A DNA stretch of 11,562 bases from JAOTYV01 sp964469835 (GCA_964469835.1 CAYYBI010000333.1:1-11562), one strand, 5' to 3'. Counted from the first letter of the stretch, positions 1-6,841 are shown. Notes: generated from the letters alone by a model not told the origin. A program made the numbers and translations.

Positions 1-1
1 C

Positions 2-235
2 GATCCGGCCAAGGGCTATTCCTACAAACGGGGCACCTGGCACTCTTTGAACCGGCATATCCTGGTCCCGCAGGGGGCGACATTCGTGAGCCTGAATTCC
101 GATCCCAACCCGACACAGATGATGAATTACGAGACCAGCACCGGCACCATCTATCAGGATCTCGGATCTGATGCGAAACCCGAGACCATCGAGCACGCGC
201 GTAAATTTGATGCCATCTTCGAAATCAAGCTTTAG
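2..235 (+). CDS. C-terminal end of a cupin-like protein, possibly ureidoglycolate lyase family (partial)
   Basis: An open frame enters from the left edge and ends at TAG 233-235, giving the last 77 residues; the start lies outside the window. The segment carries GYSYKRGTWHSL and then VPQGATFVSLNSDPNP. This recalls the 'G-x-WH ... F' pattern of the ureidoglycolate lyase (AllA) cupin family, which acts in allantoin breakdown. The match is from memory and is weak; another small cupin is equally possible. The frame looks coding because it stays open to the edge and its codons are rich in G/C at the third position. The downstream non-coding stretch and repeat separate it from the next operon, so it probably belongs to a different transcription unit. 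Coding status is fairly sure, family is not. Confidence 0.55.
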   Translation, partial: DPAKGYSYKRGTWHSLNRHILVPQGATFVSLNSDPNPTQMMNYETSTGTIYQDLGSDAKPETIEHARKFDAIFEIKL

Positions 236-402
236 GGTGTGCCACAGGTATTTTGCAAATGAGGCAAAACCACAAACCGATACCTCGATAACACTAAAAC
301 GACCCGGTAGCGGACCGCGGCGGAACCAAAATGTTCGCTGCTACTACAAGCAGACGCCGAGAAGAACGCTAAAATCGGAGTTCTTCAACTCTCTCGGCTA
401 GA

Positions 403-509
403 AGCGGACCTTCTGGCGGCCTGGTTCGACTTCCGCTCTTCCCCCGACAGCGGACATTCCAGCGACCGCACTCGACTTCTGCTTTTGACCCATTGCGGAA
501 GTTGCGGCC
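403..509 (+). repeat. Degenerate intergenic repeat, copy A
   Basis: This non-coding stretch holds 'agcggacctt', 'ccgctcttcccccgacagcg', 'gcggacatt', 'accgcactcgacttc' and 'gcttttgaccca'. The same words occur in the same order and orientation at 10360-10518, and 'accgcactcgacttc' is identical over 15 bases. AGCGGA at 403-408 can pair with the TCCGCT further on, so it is a decayed hairpin element of REP/BIME type. Similar 'cttccgcttttgaccc' words are, from memory, common between genes of Bradyrhizobium-like bacteria. The rest of 236-570 shows no gene I can support. Confidence 0.6.
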
Positions 510-569
510 AAGATTGTTGGCCGCTTTATCTAGGTTTAGCTGGGCGCCATAATAATTTCTCCTAGAGAG

Positions 570-775
570 CACTCGGTAACACAGAGTTCAAAGTTCGCGC
601 CTTCATATAAAGAATAAAGCACTAGCCAATATGCGAAAAATTCCATAATCTATTGAAATATATATAATAAAATAGTTTCATAGTTCAAACATCATTGTTT
701 GGCTTTTTCCCATATTCCACAAATGCGTTAGAATTCCTGCTTCGTGGGAACAAGCGGCACAGGGGAAAGCTCTTT
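570..775 (+). promoter_or_regulatory. AT-rich leader and probable promoter region of the 776-6640 operon
   Basis: Bases 600-720 are strikingly AT-rich ('aaatatatataataaaatag' around 657-676) against GC-rich genes on both sides, as expected for a promoter zone. TATAAT lies inside this tract, but no -35 box at 16-18 bases is convincing, so no exact promoter is called. CAAACA 686-691 and TGTTTG 696-701 form a six-base inverted repeat with a four-base centre, which could be an operator. AGGGGAAAG near 761-769 is the ribosome binding site for the ATG at 776. No coding frame is supported here. Confidence 0.4.
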
Positions 776-1360
776 ATGCCAAAATCGACACCGAGTACCG
801 TCAACACGGAAGAGGCTCTCGCCGCTGGGGGTGGCAGTATCGATCAAATCCGCGAAATTCTATTCGGCTCCGCCGAGCGGCAAATCGATGCGCGATTCGC
901 AAAAGTGGAAAAGGCAATGGCGGGCGTGGCATCCGAAGCCGCGGATCGGCTCGCCGATGTGCGCGATGACCTCGCCAGTCGTCAGGAAACGCTGGACGAC
1001 CGTTTGGAGAGCAAAATTGCCGAAGTCAGCGAGCGCCTAGAAAAGGCACAGAGCGATCTCGAACAAAAAATTCAAGAGACGAAGCGAGAAATGTTTGAAC
1101 GATTGTCGTCGCTCGAATCGCAGATCAAGCAACAACTGACAGCACAGAGCGGCGATTTCAAGAAACGGCTCAAGGCCCTCGAGGGCGAGTTCAACGGTGC
1201 CATCGCCCGTCTCGAGACAGAGAAGACGGGCAATCAGGATCTTGGCGACTATCTCATGGAAGTTGGCCTGCGTTTGAAAGGCGACCAAGGCCTGGAAGCG
1301 ATCCAATCCTCTGTCGGCACCGCGTTGAATAGCAAAGGTGACAAGAAAGCCTCAGAATGA
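776..1360 (+). CDS. Cytoplasmic coiled-coil protein, first gene of the GTPase/OmpA operon
   Basis: A protein of 194 residues with no signal peptide or membrane segment. I chose ATG 776 because AGGGGAAAG lies about seven bases upstream; the in-frame ATG at 695 has no such site and would add 27 residues of poor quality. After a short Ser/Thr-rich head comes 'IDQIREILFGSAERQIDARF', then roughly 100 residues of charged heptads (RLADVRDDLASRQETLDDRL and similar) that predict a long helix or coiled coil. The tail after 'LGDYLMEVGLRLKG' is less regular. Its stop overlaps the next start (ATGA 1357-1360), which implies coupled translation and roughly matched amounts. An adaptor or scaffold for the membrane protein or GTPase is plausible, but no function is known to me. 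Confidence 0.85.
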   Translation: MPKSTPSTVNTEEALAAGGGSIDQIREILFGSAERQIDARFAKVEKAMAGVASEAADRLADVRDDLASRQETLDDRLESKIAEVSERLEKAQSDLEQKIQETKREMFERLSSLESQIKQQLTAQSGDFKKRLKALEGEFNGAIARLETEKTGNQDLGDYLMEVGLRLKGDQGLEAIQSSVGTALNSKGDKKASE

Positions 1361-3258
1361 GAGCGCCGGAGGAAGAACTAAAGCGGCTACTGCTCGCCTC
1401 TGAGCTCGACCTCCTTGAGAAAATTCGAAAGCGGTGCGACGATCTTCAGGCTCGGGTGGGCGACGATCCTAAACTCAAGGATAGCATCCGCCGGGTCATT
1501 GTGGAGGTATTGCGCGAGTCGGGACTGCATGACCACGACCGCCTGGCCCATGCGCTGGCACCGCTCATCGTCTCCAGCATGCGGGAGGAAATTCGTAACT
1601 CTCGGGACATGATGGTCGACGCGCTCTATCCGATCACCGGCCGCCTCGTCGCCGCCGCGGTCCGCAACGCCTTCGCCGAACTTATGGAGAAACTGAATCG
1701 GAAACTTGACGAGGGATTCTCTGTCGAGCGTTGGAAGGCAAAGCTGCAAGCGAAGGCCACGGGCCGATCCGAAGCTGAGATCCTGTTGAACCGAAACCCG
1801 CCGTTCGACATCGACGAGATCTTTATCATCCATCGCGCGACCGGGTTGCTGATCGAACGCAACAATACGCAAGCCGACGCTAAGGACGCGATCGACAGCG
1901 ACTTAATGAGCGGGATGCTCACCGCGATCATGGCCTTCGTTCAGGACGCTTTCAACGACGCCGACGGCGGCGAACTCAGGACATTGGCGTTCGGCGAATC
2001 GCAACTGTTCCTGCAGACCTCTCCCAGCGTCATTCTTGCCGCGAAGACCAACGGCACCGCGCCGGCCAATTTCGAAACCACGCTGCAGGAAATGTTCTTC
2101 GGTGTCCTGGAACGCTGGAGCGATTTTCTTGCGAATTTTGACGGCGACGCGGGCCAAGATCAAAAGAGCGCCTTTCGCGGCGATCTGCAGGTGCGTATTC
2201 GCGACTTGCAGAAAGCGCGATCCGCCAATTTCCGCGGCCGTTCATGGAAGGCGCACGCCGTCGTCGCGGTCGTCCTAATCCTCGCCGTAATCTGGCCGGC
2301 ATTGTCTCTCTATGATCATTATCGCGCGTCCGCGATCGAGGATCGCGCCCGCCGCGTGATCGACGCCCAGGAAGCGCTAATCGGATATCCCATAAAGCTG
2401 CACTACGACAAAGACACCAAGGCGCTCATTATCGAAGGTCTCTTGCCGAGTTCCGAGTCCCGGCAACAGCTGACCGACGAATTGAACCAGCATTTTCCGC
2501 AGATCGAGAAGAGTTTGCAGCTCGGCAGCCTGCGTCAGGCGCGTGACGACGAGGTTGGCCGCGGTAACCTGACGTCGCTGCGGGATGAATTGGGCCGCTT
2601 GAAGAGCGTTTTTACCCAGGCTCTTGTCGACTTGGAAACCAAGACGCAAACCAGCAATAGCGACGTCGTACAGGAATTCTCCAAGGCGGTCGGCAGTTTG
2701 GAAAGGACGCTTCAGCAAGATCAGAGCCTGACGAAGGAAGATATTGCCAAGACGATCGGGAATTTGGAGTCGGTTATTCTCCGACGGCAGGATCGGACGC
2801 GCAGGGGTCTCACCGCCGAGTTGGAAAAACTCGAATTGGCGAGGCGGACCTTGGAACAGCGCTTGGCGAAATTAGAGACGGATGCGCGTGCCCCTCTGCA
2901 ACGGCTCAAGGCCTGGATAGCGCGCCATGCGTTATTTATCAGCGACGGTTCTGAATTTCGCGATCCACGCCGAACCGATGCCTTGCTTGGCGATTTGGCG
3001 GCACTCATTAAGTCGGCGCCATCCAATGTGCGCATTCGCGTCGTCGGCTATACTGATAGCGCAGGGTCCGAACGAATAAATAAAGAGCTATCAGTTGAAC
3101 GCGCCAAGGTTATCATCCAGAAATTAAGAGCCCTTGGTGTATCAAACGATCGCCTGATTGCTGTGGGGCGGTCCACGGAGAGATCGCTCGCCGCGGGTGG
3201 GAGGTCGGAGGAGAACAACCGACGTGTCGAGTTCGAGATCGCATTCTCGGGAGAATAG
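1357..3258 (+). CDS. Inner-membrane protein: roadblock/longin-like cytoplasmic region, one TM, coiled coil, periplasmic OmpA domain
   Basis: A protein of 633 residues. Residues 1-145 are helical. Residues ~150-275 begin FDIDEIFIIHRATGLLIER and contain 'DLMSGMLTAIMAFVQDAF', 'LAFGESQLFLQ' and 'VILAAKTNG', a strand/helix order that suggests a roadblock or longin-type fold. One hydrophobic segment lies at ~299-321 (AHAVVAVVLILAVIWPALSL). Residues ~328-395 look like a BON-type module, ~400-520 are a coiled coil, and ~530-630 are an OmpA-family domain with GYTDSAG at 564-570, then LSVERAKVI and NNRRVEF. With one TM, the first ~298 residues should be cytoplasmic and the OmpA domain periplasmic, where this family binds peptidoglycan. 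From memory, cyanobacterial OmpA proteins have a similar N-terminal region. Its 3' end overlaps the GTPase gene by 35 bases. The OmpA domain and TM are secure; the roadblock/longin fold is inference. Confidence 0.88.
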   Translation: MRAPEEELKRLLLASELDLLEKIRKRCDDLQARVGDDPKLKDSIRRVIVEVLRESGLHDHDRLAHALAPLIVSSMREEIRNSRDMMVDALYPITGRLVAAAVRNAFAELMEKLNRKLDEGFSVERWKAKLQAKATGRSEAEILLNRNPPFDIDEIFIIHRATGLLIERNNTQADAKDAIDSDLMSGMLTAIMAFVQDAFNDADGGELRTLAFGESQLFLQTSPSVILAAKTNGTAPANFETTLQEMFFGVLERWSDFLANFDGDAGQDQKSAFRGDLQVRIRDLQKARSANFRGRSWKAHAVVAVVLILAVIWPALSLYDHYRASAIEDRARRVIDAQEALIGYPIKLHYDKDTKALIIEGLLPSSESRQQLTDELNQHFPQIEKSLQLGSLRQARDDEVGRGNLTSLRDELGRLKSVFTQALVDLETKTQTSNSDVVQEFSKAVGSLERTLQQDQSLTKEDIAKTIGNLESVILRRQDRTRRGLTAELEKLELARRTLEQRLAKLETDARAPLQRLKAWIARHALFISDGSEFRDPRRTDALLGDLAALIKSAPSNVRIRVVGYTDSAGSERINKELSVERAKVIIQKLRALGVSNDRLIAVGRSTERSLAAGGRSEENNRRVEFEIAFSGE

Positions 3259-3790
3259 GGACGCCTCTTCAGCGGTCAGCAAAAAGGTGTGCATCATAGG
3301 TGACTTCGCCGTGGGCAAGACATCGCTGGTTCGCCGTCACGTCTTGAACGAATTCTCGCCGCATTACCAGGCAACCCTCGGCGTCAACATTTACAAATTC
3401 AGCGATACCATCGATCTGCCGGATGGAGAATCGGTCCTGATGAACGAAATCATTTGGGATGTCGAGAGCGGCGATACCGCGTCCGGAAAACTTTCCACGT
3501 ATTTGCGAGGCGCCGCCGGCGCGGTGATCGTTGGCGATATCGCGCGCGAACAACCGCTTACGTCGATGATAGAACGGGCACGTCTGTTCCAGGAGACATG
3601 TCCGGGCCGGCCGGTGGTATTTGCTTTGAACAAAGTCGACCTGATTTCCGACATCGATGACAGCGAAGACGGGCACGCACTGGAGGAGGAGTTCAGCGGT
3701 GTCGCGATGCGCACAAGCGCGGCGGAAGGAACGGCCGTTCAGGAACTATTTCGGCATCTTGGGCGGCGCATTCTCGAAATCGGTGCGTAA
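3224..3790 (+). CDS. Rab/Ras-like small GTPase with altered G3 motif
   Basis: A GTP-binding protein of 188 residues, soluble and with no lipidation motif. GTG 3224 is chosen because AGGAGA (3209-3214) sits nine bases upstream; an in-frame ATG at 3158 lies deep in the previous gene, and GTG 3287 would leave only four residues before the P-loop. Motifs: G1 GDFAVGKTS (26-34), switch I Thr51 in 'ATLGVNIY', G4 NKVD (136-139), G5 TSA (164-166). The G3 region reads WDVESGDTASGKL (78-90), where Rab proteins have WDTAGQE; an ungapped alignment puts Ser and Gly where the conserved Gly and catalytic Gln normally sit. Slow intrinsic hydrolysis and need for a partner are therefore possible. The overlap with the OmpA-domain gene argues that the two products work together. 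Confidence 0.92.
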   Translation: MSSSRSHSRENRDASSAVSKKVCIIGDFAVGKTSLVRRHVLNEFSPHYQATLGVNIYKFSDTIDLPDGESVLMNEIIWDVESGDTASGKLSTYLRGAAGAVIVGDIAREQPLTSMIERARLFQETCPGRPVVFALNKVDLISDIDDSEDGHALEEEFSGVAMRTSAAEGTAVQELFRHLGRRILEIGA

Positions 3791-3839
3791 ATTGCTTAGG
3801 AGGGACTGAGCCGTTTTTTCACGTCTTGGAGGAAATACG

Positions 3840-3950
3840 TTGGTCGGCCCGAGAATCGATTTGCAGGGCAAGACGGGGCGCGATGTGGGTTTGCGAACGG
3901 CGACGCTGGCCAATGTGCGAAAGCGGAGCCGACAGAAGCAGGGTAGATGA
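3840..3950 (+). CDS. Possible 36-residue basic peptide coupled to the kinase gene
   Basis: A TTG at 3840 follows GGAGGAAA by a few bases and opens a frame of 36 codons ending in TGA 3948-3950, which overlaps the kinase ATG (ATGA 3947-3950). The product would be very basic (LRTATLANVRKRSRQKQGR at the end) and has no membrane segment or family I know. Third positions are mostly G/C, as in the neighbours. It may be a real small protein, or a leader whose translation delivers ribosomes to the kinase start, which has only a weak site of its own. Short length and the TTG start keep confidence low. Confidence 0.35.
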   Translation: MVGPRIDLQGKTGRDVGLRTATLANVRKRSRQKQGR

Positions 3951-5089
3951 ACAAAGAACTTTCAGTTCCGTTGATCGATGCCACCAACACCCTCTTCGAG
4001 ATGGGAGTGCTTGGGCTGGTCGTCATCGACACGCACTTCACGGTCCTTGAACGACATGGAAAGCTTGTAGAGTGGGTGGAGCCATCCGGGAACGCAATGG
4101 ATTCGCTGCCGTTTCTGGTTGGATTGGATGAGACGCTGAAGGAGATTTCAGGTAGTGAAAATCCGCCGTTTCGTTTGTCGAATTTGAGTTTAGCGGCGCA
4201 GGATCAGGATCGTCCGCTGGTTTTCTCCATCCAGATTTTTGGTCAACCGGACAAAGACGAAGTCTCTCTATTGTTCCAGGACGCGTCGGAAATGGCCTTG
4301 TTGGAGCAGCAGGTGCTTCAACGCAGCAACGAACTGGCGCTAGCCGAAGAGGCCTTGCGGCACGCCAAGGAGAGGGCGGAATCCGCAAATCGCGCAAAAT
4401 CCGCATTTCTCGCCAATATCAGCCATGAGCTGCTGACACCGTTGAGTGTCATAACCGGCGATTCCGAAATTCTGTGCCAGGGTGGAATCGGTGAGAACGA
4501 GCTTCTCTCCTATGCAAATGACATACATGAAAGCAGCCTTTATCTGGTCGATCTCGTAAAGGATCTGCTCGATCTGTCGACCGGCGATGCGGGCGGGATG
4601 GAACTGATGGAGGAGCGTGTCGACATCGCGGACGTTATCGATGAAGCCGTCGGTATGGTGCGTCAACTCGCCTACGCGGCGGAGATCGATTTTGCGCGCT
4701 CGGTCCCGCCGAATAGTCCTGGGCTGTGGGCGGACCGTCGTCGGACAAAACAGATGCTAATCAACCTGTTGACGAATGCGGCGAAATACACCCCCGATGG
4801 CGGCCGCATCGAGGTTGCCGTCGATCACGGATCGGATACCGGTGTCGCCATTGCCGTGCGTGATACAGGGGTCGGCATAAAGCCGGCGGCCCTCGATATG
4901 ATCCTGGACCCATTTGCTCAGGCCGGCAGGCCGGTACGGTCGTCTAGTCCGATGGGCGTGGGGCTCGGTTTGCCACTTACCAAGACGCTGATCGAGCTTC
5001 ATGGAGGAACCCTGGCAATCGAGAGCGAGCCCGGGACCGGCTCCGCCGCGATCCTTCATTTTCCGGCCTCTCGCGTGCTTGCTGACTAA
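3947..5089 (+). CDS. PAS-domain sensor histidine kinase
   Basis: A kinase of 380 residues with no transmembrane segment, so it probably works in the cytoplasm. A TAG sits directly before the ATG in this frame, so 3947 is the earliest start. Residues ~10-115 look like a degenerate PAS sensor domain; ~115-150 are a helical linker. The HisKA box is FLANISHELLTPLSVITG with the phospho-accepting His160; the usual Arg after HEL is Leu here. The ATPase domain follows: N-box LINLLTNAAKYTPDGG (Asn277), G1 RDTGVGI, F-box DPFAQAG, and G2 GVGLGLPLTKTLIELHGG. It has no receiver domain and should pass phosphate to the response regulator at 5195. Its stop shares bases with the short frame at 5089 (TAATG). 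What it senses is unknown; shared transcription suggests a link with the GTPase/OmpA set. Confidence 0.93.
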   Translation: MNKELSVPLIDATNTLFEMGVLGLVVIDTHFTVLERHGKLVEWVEPSGNAMDSLPFLVGLDETLKEISGSENPPFRLSNLSLAAQDQDRPLVFSIQIFGQPDKDEVSLLFQDASEMALLEQQVLQRSNELALAEEALRHAKERAESANRAKSAFLANISHELLTPLSVITGDSEILCQGGIGENELLSYANDIHESSLYLVDLVKDLLDLSTGDAGGMELMEERVDIADVIDEAVGMVRQLAYAAEIDFARSVPPNSPGLWADRRRTKQMLINLLTNAAKYTPDGGRIEVAVDHGSDTGVAIAVRDTGVGIKPAALDMILDPFAQAGRPVRSSSPMGVGLGLPLTKTLIELHGGTLAIESEPGTGSAAILHFPASRVLAD

Positions 5090-5187
5090 TGTTCGTCCCG
5101 CTTGAAAAGCTTGGATATTGTCGCGGCGCCAAGGAACGAAAAGCGATGGTCGATGCCTTCCGCCTTCCGTTGAAATATTACGGATAA
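5089..5187 (+). CDS. Possible 32-residue peptide between kinase and regulator
   Basis: An ATG at 5089 overlaps the kinase stop (TAATG 5087-5091) and opens a frame of 32 codons to TAA 5185-5187, seven bases before the regulator's ATG. The product is short and basic (KLGYCRGAKERKAMVDAF in the middle) and resembles nothing I know. It almost exactly fills the gap between two partner genes, so it could carry translation across to the regulator, whose start has no well-spaced ribosome binding site. The alternative is a chance open frame of about 100 bases. Confidence 0.3.
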   Translation: MFVPLEKLGYCRGAKERKAMVDAFRLPLKYYG

Positions 5188-5194
5188 TCAGGGG

Positions 5195-6640
5195 ATGGTC
5201 GGGGTATCGCCACGGTCGAAAATTCTGCTGGTGGAAGACACGCCCGCATTGGCTCGCACTTATTGCGGCTACCTGAAGCGTGAGCCCATCGACGTAATTC
5301 ATGTCGAGACGGGAGCGGCGGCATTAACCGCCGTGCGCGATGAATCGCCCGAGGCTATCCTGCTCGATCTCAGGCTTCCGGATATCGATGGCTTCGAAGT
5401 CCTCAGGGAACTGCTGGCGCGGGCGTTTGAAGGCCCTATCGTTGTGATTACGGCGCACGGGTCCGTTAATACGGCGGTCGAGGCGATGCGCGCCGGTGCC
5501 TCGGATTTTCTCGTCAAACCGTTCAGCGCCGAGCGCCTCAAGGTGACGATCAATAACCTCCTCAAAAATCGTCAACTCGAGGAGATCGTTAAAACATATG
5601 AGAACGAGGCGGATCGCCATGAATTTGAGGGTTTCATCGGCTCCAGCCTGATAATGCAGTCAGTTTATCGGGCGATCGAGAGCGCGGCGGCGAGCGATGC
5701 CACCGTCTTCGTGACCGGCGAAAGCGGCACCGGTAAGGAAATCTGCGCCACGGCCATTCATCGCCGGAGCCGGCGGCGCAATGGTCCTTTCGTTCCGATA
5801 AATTGCGCCGCCATCCCCGCCGAGCTCATCGAGAGCGAAATCTTTGGTCATGTAAAAGGCGCGTTTACCGGGGCGGTTTCCGACCGCAAAGGGGCCGCCG
5901 AACTGGCAAATGGCGGCACGCTGTTTCTCGACGAAATTTGCGAAATGGATACGCTTCTTCAAAGCAAGTTGCTGCGTTTCGTGCAGACCAGTACCTTCAC
6001 GAAGATCGGCAGCAGTTCGCCGACGACTGTCGATATCCGGTTCGTCTGCGCAACCAACCGTGATCCGTTGACGGAAGTCCATGCCGGCCGGTTCCGCGAA
6101 GACCTGTATTACCGGCTCCACGTCATTCCGGTGGAACTGCCCCCGCTGCGGCGGCGCGGTCAGGATATCGTCGAGATCGCGCGGCATTTTTTGACCCATT
6201 TCGCGACGCGTGAAGGAAAGAAATTCAAGGACCTGGATTCCGGTTCGCGCGATGCGTTGCGGCGCTATGACTGGCCTGGAAACGTGCGTGAATTGCAGAA
6301 TGTTATCCAAAAGTTGGTTGTCATGGATGACGGAGAGGTCGTCCGTGAAGACATGCTGCCAGTGCTCTCACGGAACAGCCGTTGGAAGGAGCCGTCGGCG
6401 GCCGCTTCCGTTGGTGATGTGATTTCTCCGCCGGCCCGTGAAGCCGATGAAGGTGAGAAGACCACCGATCTCGAATTCCTCGCCAAGAAGATTCGCCCCC
6501 TTGACATGGTTGAACGCGATGCGATCGAGCAGGCGTTGCGTCTGTGCAATGACGATGTCCGTAGGGCTGCGGTGTTCCTAGGGGTCGCACCCGCGACGAT
6601 CTACCGTAAGCTGAAGAATTGGCAGAGCGACATCTGTTAA
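5195..6640 (+). CDS. LuxO-like sigma-54-dependent response regulator (REC-AAA+-Fis HTH)
   Basis: A transcription activator of 481 residues. The receiver domain (~8-125) has acidic E14/D15, phospho-acceptor D58 in 'ILLDLRLPDIDGF', and the TAH and VKPF motifs. The AAA+ domain (~145-380) has Walker A GESGTGKE (175-182), the sigma-54 contact loop GAFTGA (222-227), Walker B TLFLDE, and FREDLYYRLHVIPV. The C-terminal Fis-type helix-turn-helix (~445-478) reads IEQALRLCNDDVRRAAVFLG then TIYRKLKNW. The phrases 'CATNRDPLTEVHAGRFRED' and 'PLDMVERDAIEQAL' are close to Vibrio LuxO from memory; orthology is not shown. The start ATG follows CAGGGG with no spacing, so translation is probably coupled from upstream. 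Its likely targets are the TGTCTCA sites and -24/-12 promoter just downstream. Confidence 0.95.
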   Translation: MVGVSPRSKILLVEDTPALARTYCGYLKREPIDVIHVETGAAALTAVRDESPEAILLDLRLPDIDGFEVLRELLARAFEGPIVVITAHGSVNTAVEAMRAGASDFLVKPFSAERLKVTINNLLKNRQLEEIVKTYENEADRHEFEGFIGSSLIMQSVYRAIESAAASDATVFVTGESGTGKEICATAIHRRSRRRNGPFVPINCAAIPAELIESEIFGHVKGAFTGAVSDRKGAAELANGGTLFLDEICEMDTLLQSKLLRFVQTSTFTKIGSSSPTTVDIRFVCATNRDPLTEVHAGRFREDLYYRLHVIPVELPPLRRRGQDIVEIARHFLTHFATREGKKFKDLDSGSRDALRRYDWPGNVRELQNVIQKLVVMDDGEVVREDMLPVLSRNSRWKEPSAAASVGDVISPPAREADEGEKTTDLEFLAKKIRPLDMVERDAIEQALRLCNDDVRRAAVFLGVAPATIYRKLKNWQSDIC

Positions 6641-6645
6641 CGTCG

Positions 6646-6681
6646 GCGCTTTCCTGCGAGGAGGGAACGCGCTCTTTGTTT
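6646..6681 (+). terminator. Rho-independent terminator after the regulator gene
   Basis: GCGCTTTCC (6646-6654) pairs with GGAACGCGC (6664-6672) with one mismatch and a nine-base loop, followed by TCTTTGTTT. It lies six bases after the stop codon, so the operon from 776 probably ends here. The T tract is interrupted, so termination may be partial. Confidence 0.6.
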
Positions 6682-6717
6682 CAGATTTTGTCTCAGACAT
6701 TGTCTCATTTTGAGACA
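6676..6717 (+). promoter_or_regulatory. Probable upstream activator sites: 12-base tandem repeats and TGTCTCA palindrome
   Basis: Three tandem 12-base units start with TTGT (TTGTTTCAGATT, TTGTCTCAGACA, TTGTCTCATTTT at 6676, 6688 and 6700). Over them lie two palindromes: TGTCTCAGACA (6689-6699) and a perfect TGTCTCA-TTT-TGAGACA (6701-6717). The centre of the second is about 127 bases before the expected start site of the sigma-54 promoter, within the usual range for NtrC-family enhancers. The regulator encoded immediately upstream is the obvious candidate to bind here (inference). Confidence 0.6.
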
Positions 6718-6809
6718 GCATCCGGCCAGCGCGATTGAACGGCCGGCCAGAACGACAATAAGCCACTTATAAATAATATTTTTTTTATCCTCCTGTGCGC
6801 CAGGAAGGA

Positions 6810-6825
6810 TGGCATCAACCTTGCG
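6810..6825 (+). promoter_or_regulatory. Sigma-54 (-24/-12) promoter
   Basis: TGGCAT-CAACC-TTGCG has GG at 6811-6812 and GC at 6823-6824, the exact 10-base gap of the sigma-54 consensus TGGCACG-N4-TTGCA, with most conserved bases kept. Transcription should begin near 6835-6837. A strongly AT-rich tract (about 6768-6788, TATAAATAATATTTTTTTTA) lies between it and the palindromic sites and could help DNA bending; no clean IHF site was found. Confidence 0.68.
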
Positions 6826-6841
6826 TTTTTAAGGTCTACGG

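Noticed and set aside
38..52. CTGGCAC-TCTTTG as a sigma-54 promoter
   Set aside because: It lies inside coding sequence and the -12 element is not at the required distance.
369..572. Minus-strand frame of 67 codons over the first repeat
   Set aside because: Its sequence is made of the repeat itself and has no ribosome binding site.
695..775. Longer start for the coiled-coil gene
   Set aside because: No ribosome binding site at 695, and the added residues come from the AT-rich leader; the site before 776 is clear.
5660..6310. Minus-strand open frame of 216 codons
   Set aside because: It is the shadow of the AAA+ domain of the response regulator, where all conserved motifs are in the + frame.
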